Source of the DNA: an uncultured Peptococcaceae bacterium
GTDB lineage: Bacteria > Bacillota > Limnochordia > Darwinibacteriales > Darwinibacteriaceae
Direction: 5' to 3'
Length of the DNA stretch: 8,527 nt
NCBI GenBank assembly: GCA_937988745.1
Contig: CALKAR010000249.1
Span: forward strand, 1-8,527
How positions within the stretch are numbered: the first letter of the stretch is position 1; each line of letters begins with the position of its first letter. This document shows positions 6,262 to 8,527 of this stretch, in pieces. The notes beneath the pieces were generated by a model. That model saw nothing but the letters and a program-made list of their open reading frames with translations, was not told the origin of the DNA and did not search any database. Made by a program: the position numbers and the translations under genes.

Positions 6262-7248
6262 ATGAGAGGAAGGCCGACCATTAAGGATGTGGCTGAAAGG
6301 GCCGGGGTGTCCGTTACGACGGTTTCCCGTACCCTCAACAACCGCGGTTATATCAGTGAAGCCACGCGCCGCAAGATCTACAAGGCCATGGAAGACCTTG
6401 ACTATCAACCTAATGAAGTTGCACGTTCTCTGTTCCGGCAGAAGACAAACATTATAGGTTTGATCGTACCAACTGTGGCCCATCCATTTTTTGGTGAGCT
6501 GACATCACATATTGAGTCTTATGCATATTCCCGTGGCTACAAAGTCCTTGTCTGTAATTCACAGTTGGACGCGGACAAGGAACAGGAATATATCTGGATG
6601 TTGAGGCGCAACCAGGTAGATGGCATCATCATGGCCAGCCACACCTTGGATGTTGAAGCATATAAGAAACTTACTCTGCCTGTGGTGACTTTTGACCGCT
6701 TTATTTCCAAGAGGATCCCTTACGTTACTGCTGACAACTACCACGGAGGGAAATTGGCCGTCGAACTTCTGCTGAATCGAGGTTGCACCAAGATCGCACA
6801 CATGTGCGGCAGCCTAGACCTAGATATGCTTGCAAATCAGCGTCACCAGGCATTTATTGATGTGGCGGAAGAGAACGGCATACCATATTTCACTGTAGAA
6901 ACTGATATAAACGTCTTCGAGATCAACGACTACGAAGCGCTTCTTACGGAGCTGTTGACGAGCCACCCGGATATTGATGGACTGTTTCTCAACAGTGACA
7001 TAATGGCCATTGCAGCAATGAAGGTATGTAATAAACTGGGGAAACGGGTCCCCAATGACATCAAAATTGTTGGTTATGACGATGTATTCATTGCATCGCT
7101 AGTTTCTCCTCAGATCACCACTGTACGCCAGCCGATCGCAAAGATGGCTGAACTGTCAGTGAAACTGATCGAGGATTTGATTGATGGTAAATCAGTATCG
7201 ACGGAAAACTGTCTTCCCGTCGAATTGGTGGAAAGAGGTACTACATAA
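6262..7248 (+). CDS. LacI-family transcriptional repressor, ScrR-like
   Basis: DNA-binding repressor that should release its operators when a sugar binds. From ATG 6262 it has 328 residues, typical for LacI/GalR proteins; ATG 6253 would add three residues but leaves no ribosome-site spacing. The helix-turn-helix is at 6-26 (TIKDVAERAGVSVTTVSRTL), followed by NRGYISEATRRKI. The hinge helix PNEVARSL (50-57) places Leu57 where LacI uses Leu56 to open a central CpG step, which matches the CCGG centre of both operators. From about 62 on there is a periplasmic-binding-protein-like effector domain, starting NIIGLIVPTVAHPFFGEL. The gene is divergent from gtfA, shares the operator at 6132-6151, and ends at a hairpin terminator. 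The inducer (sucrose, fructose or a phosphorylated derivative) cannot be read from the sequence. Confidence 0.93.
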   Translation: MRGRPTIKDVAERAGVSVTTVSRTLNNRGYISEATRRKIYKAMEDLDYQPNEVARSLFRQKTNIIGLIVPTVAHPFFGELTSHIESYAYSRGYKVLVCNSQLDADKEQEYIWMLRRNQVDGIIMASHTLDVEAYKKLTLPVVTFDRFISKRIPYVTADNYHGGKLAVELLLNRGCTKIAHMCGSLDLDMLANQRHQAFIDVAEENGIPYFTVETDINVFEINDYEALLTELLTSHPDIDGLFLNSDIMAIAAMKVCNKLGKRVPNDIKIVGYDDVFIASLVSPQITTVRQPIAKMAELSVKLIEDLIDGKSVSTENCLPVELVERGTT

Positions 7249-7260
7249 GGAAGATCAAGT

Positions 7261-7296
7261 GAGGTGCTGTGCCCATAGGGAACAGCACCTCTTTCT
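7261..7296 (+). terminator. Rho-independent terminator after the repressor gene
   Basis: GAGGTGCTGT (7261-7270) pairs perfectly with ACAGCACCTC (7282-7291). CCC/GGG pairs inside (7272-7274 with 7278-7280) leave an ATA loop. A short tail, TTTCT, follows. It lies 12 nt after the repressor stop, between two convergent genes. On the minus strand the hairpin is not followed by a T-run, so it mainly serves the repressor gene. Confidence 0.75.
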
Positions 7297-7318
7297 ACCT
7301 CCGCAGATATTTTAGCTG

Positions 7319-8224
7319 TTATTCCTTGATACCGCCCAGCGTCAGGCCATGAACGAAGTATCTTTGGAGGAATGGATAAACTATTATGATAGGAACGCTG
7401 ACAATGATGGTCATGGTTGCCCTAATTGCCCTAGGCGTGACAGTGTTCGTGGTTCCAGCAGCAGCTCGAGACAAAGCCTGGAGAAGTGATCCTGACATGG
7501 TATTTGCGCTCTGAAGTACCTTCATAAGCTCATACTGCAGTGTGCTGAGATTAGCATTAGCCGAGTTGTAGAGGAAGGTATCAAACCACGCATTCCAGTT
7601 GTCAACCGCAATAAATAGGGCGATGGTGGCCAACACAGGCTTGCACAAAGGCAGGATGATTTTCATGAAAATCGTAAACTCTCCTGCTCCGTCAATTCGG
7701 GCTGACTCCACATAGCTGTCTGATAGACCAGCGATATAAGTACGAATTACTATGAGATTAAATGCTGACACCAATCCTGGTATCACGTAAACCCAAAAGC
7801 TGTTTGTCAGTCCTAAGGAGCGCATCAAGAAGTATGTGGGTACCAGCCCACCATCAATATACATGGTCAAAACATAGACAAACGAGACAAACCTTCTGAG
7901 AACAAATTCTCTGCGGCTGATAATATACGCTGCCATCGCCGTACAGAATGTACCCAACAGCGTAGACAAAACCGTTCTGGCCGTTGAGACCAGTGCAGCG
8001 CGATAGATCTGATTGCGGGTGAGCAGAGTTTGGTAGTTGTAAAGCGTGAACTTTCTCGGCCAGAGGGTGATCCCTCCCCTAGAACTGTCCATGGCGTCAT
8101 TAAGCGAGATGGCCAGAGTATTTAAGAAAGGGTAGAGGGTAATTATCACCAAGAAAATGAGACTGATGTAGATAATTGTATCGAGAATTCTATCCTCCCA
8201 GGTTTTGCGCCCAATCCTGTTCAT
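7319..8224 (-). CDS. ABC transporter permease, LplC/YtcP type (second sugar importer)
   Basis: Inner-membrane permease of 301 residues, the usual size for the LplC/YtcP branch of CUT1 permeases that import oligosaccharides. Membrane segment 1 is at about 13-38, and the stretch ISLNDAMDSSRGGITLWPRKF (39-59) with its WP motif is typical of this branch. Later features are TMYIDGGLVPTYFLMRSLGL (120-139), the EAA-like loop at about 173-192 (VESARIDGAGEF ... then P192), a family-typical DNWNAWFDTFLY (208-219) and a C-terminal YPFLQRYFVHGLTLGGIKE. ATG 8224 has a G-rich Shine-Dalgarno (GTGGGGGTGA) just upstream. It is convergent with the repressor gene and preceded by its partner permease. The substrate is unknown, and it is a different subfamily from the importer at 1326-4427. 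Confidence 0.92.
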   Translation of the reverse strand: MNRIGRKTWEDRILDTIIYISLIFLVIITLYPFLNTLAISLNDAMDSSRGGITLWPRKFTLYNYQTLLTRNQIYRAALVSTARTVLSTLLGTFCTAMAAYIISRREFVLRRFVSFVYVLTMYIDGGLVPTYFLMRSLGLTNSFWVYVIPGLVSAFNLIVIRTYIAGLSDSYVESARIDGAGEFTIFMKIILPLCKPVLATIALFIAVDNWNAWFDTFLYNSANANLSTLQYELMKVLQSANTMSGSLLQALSRAAAGTTNTVTPRAIRATMTIIVSVPIIIVYPFLQRYFVHGLTLGGIKE

Positions 8225-8257
8225 TCTTTCACCCCCACATGGATTCCCTACATATCA

Positions 8258-8527
8258 CTAGACTAGTCGTTCTTGGCCCCACCGCTTTGCCAGCTGGTTG
8301 GCGCTGAAGACCAGAATGATACTAACTACGCTGCGGAAAATCCCTACTGCGGTGGCGAAGGAATAGCGCATCATCTTGATCCCGTAGTCGAGCTCATAGA
8401 TAGTAAAGACCCGAGCGTAATCTATCACTCTACCATTTTGGAGCAAATACTGCTGCTCAAAGCCTGAGCTCAAGACCCAACCCAGGTTCATGATCAAGAG
8501 AACACTAATCGTGGGCCGAATGGAAGG
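8258..8527 (-). CDS. ABC transporter permease, LplB/YteP type, 5' end cut by window edge
   Basis: The last 89 residues of an inner-membrane permease whose frame is open to the right edge, so the start lies outside. The fragment begins PSIRPTISVLLIMNLGWVLS, the end of the EAA region plus a membrane segment. It continues with GFEQQYLLQNG, a segment ending DYGIKMMRYSFATAVGIFRS, and a final membrane helix followed by NQLAKRWGQE. This order is characteristic of LplB/YteP C-termini. The stop is TAG, 33 nt before the LplC-type gene, so the two form one operon. A binding protein for this system would be expected just outside the window. Confidence 0.9.
   Translation of the reverse strand, partial: PSIRPTISVLLIMNLGWVLSSGFEQQYLLQNGRVIDYARVFTIYELDYGIKMMRYSFATAVGIFRSVVSIILVFSANQLAKRWGQERLV

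Overview
This window is a bacterial carbohydrate-utilisation locus of mid-range base composition (judged by eye, not computed). Every gene has a recognisable family. Five genes read on the minus strand from about 5989 down to the left edge: a GH13 sucrose phosphorylase (gtfA), then a CUT1-type sugar ABC importer made of a solute-binding protein and two permeases, then a GH32 beta-fructosidase cut off by the left edge. A LacI-family repressor gene is divergent from gtfA on the plus strand. To its right, converging on it, are two permease genes of a second importer of the LplB/LplC (YteP/YtcP) type. The first of these is cut off by the right edge.

How the parts work together: the binding protein and permeases would bring in sucrose or a short sucrose-containing fructo-oligosaccharide. 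GH32 would remove terminal fructose in the cytoplasm. The phosphorylase would convert sucrose plus phosphate to glucose-1-phosphate plus fructose. No ABC ATPase and no fructokinase lies in the window, so both must come from elsewhere. The substrate is inferred from the two enzymes, not read from the transporter.

Regulation is unusually legible. Two almost identical 20-bp palindromes, 18 of 20 bases shared and both centred on CCGG, lie at 6132-6151 (between gtfA and the repressor gene) and 4502-4521 (between gtfA and the binding-protein gene). In both, one arm contains a TTGACA -35 box facing the operon, with a -10 box 15-18 bp further on. The repressor should therefore block RNA polymerase directly at two promoters. 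A perfect 19-bp inverted repeat followed by a T-run lies between the binding-protein gene and the first permease gene. It probably acts as a partial terminator or mRNA 3' stabiliser that makes binding protein more abundant than permease.

Organism: the LplB/LplC-type transporter, the ScrR-like repressor and strong AGGAGG-type ribosome sites point to a Bacillota-like or related anaerobic lineage. However, the binding protein has a plain type I signal peptide with no lipobox cysteine, which is more typical of cells with an outer membrane. A diderm relative of the Bacillota fits both signs, but this is only inference. I found no CRISPR array, RNA gene, insertion sequence or phage gene. The locus looks like an ordinary but well-formed sucrose/fructan regulon; the regulatory layout is its most informative part.
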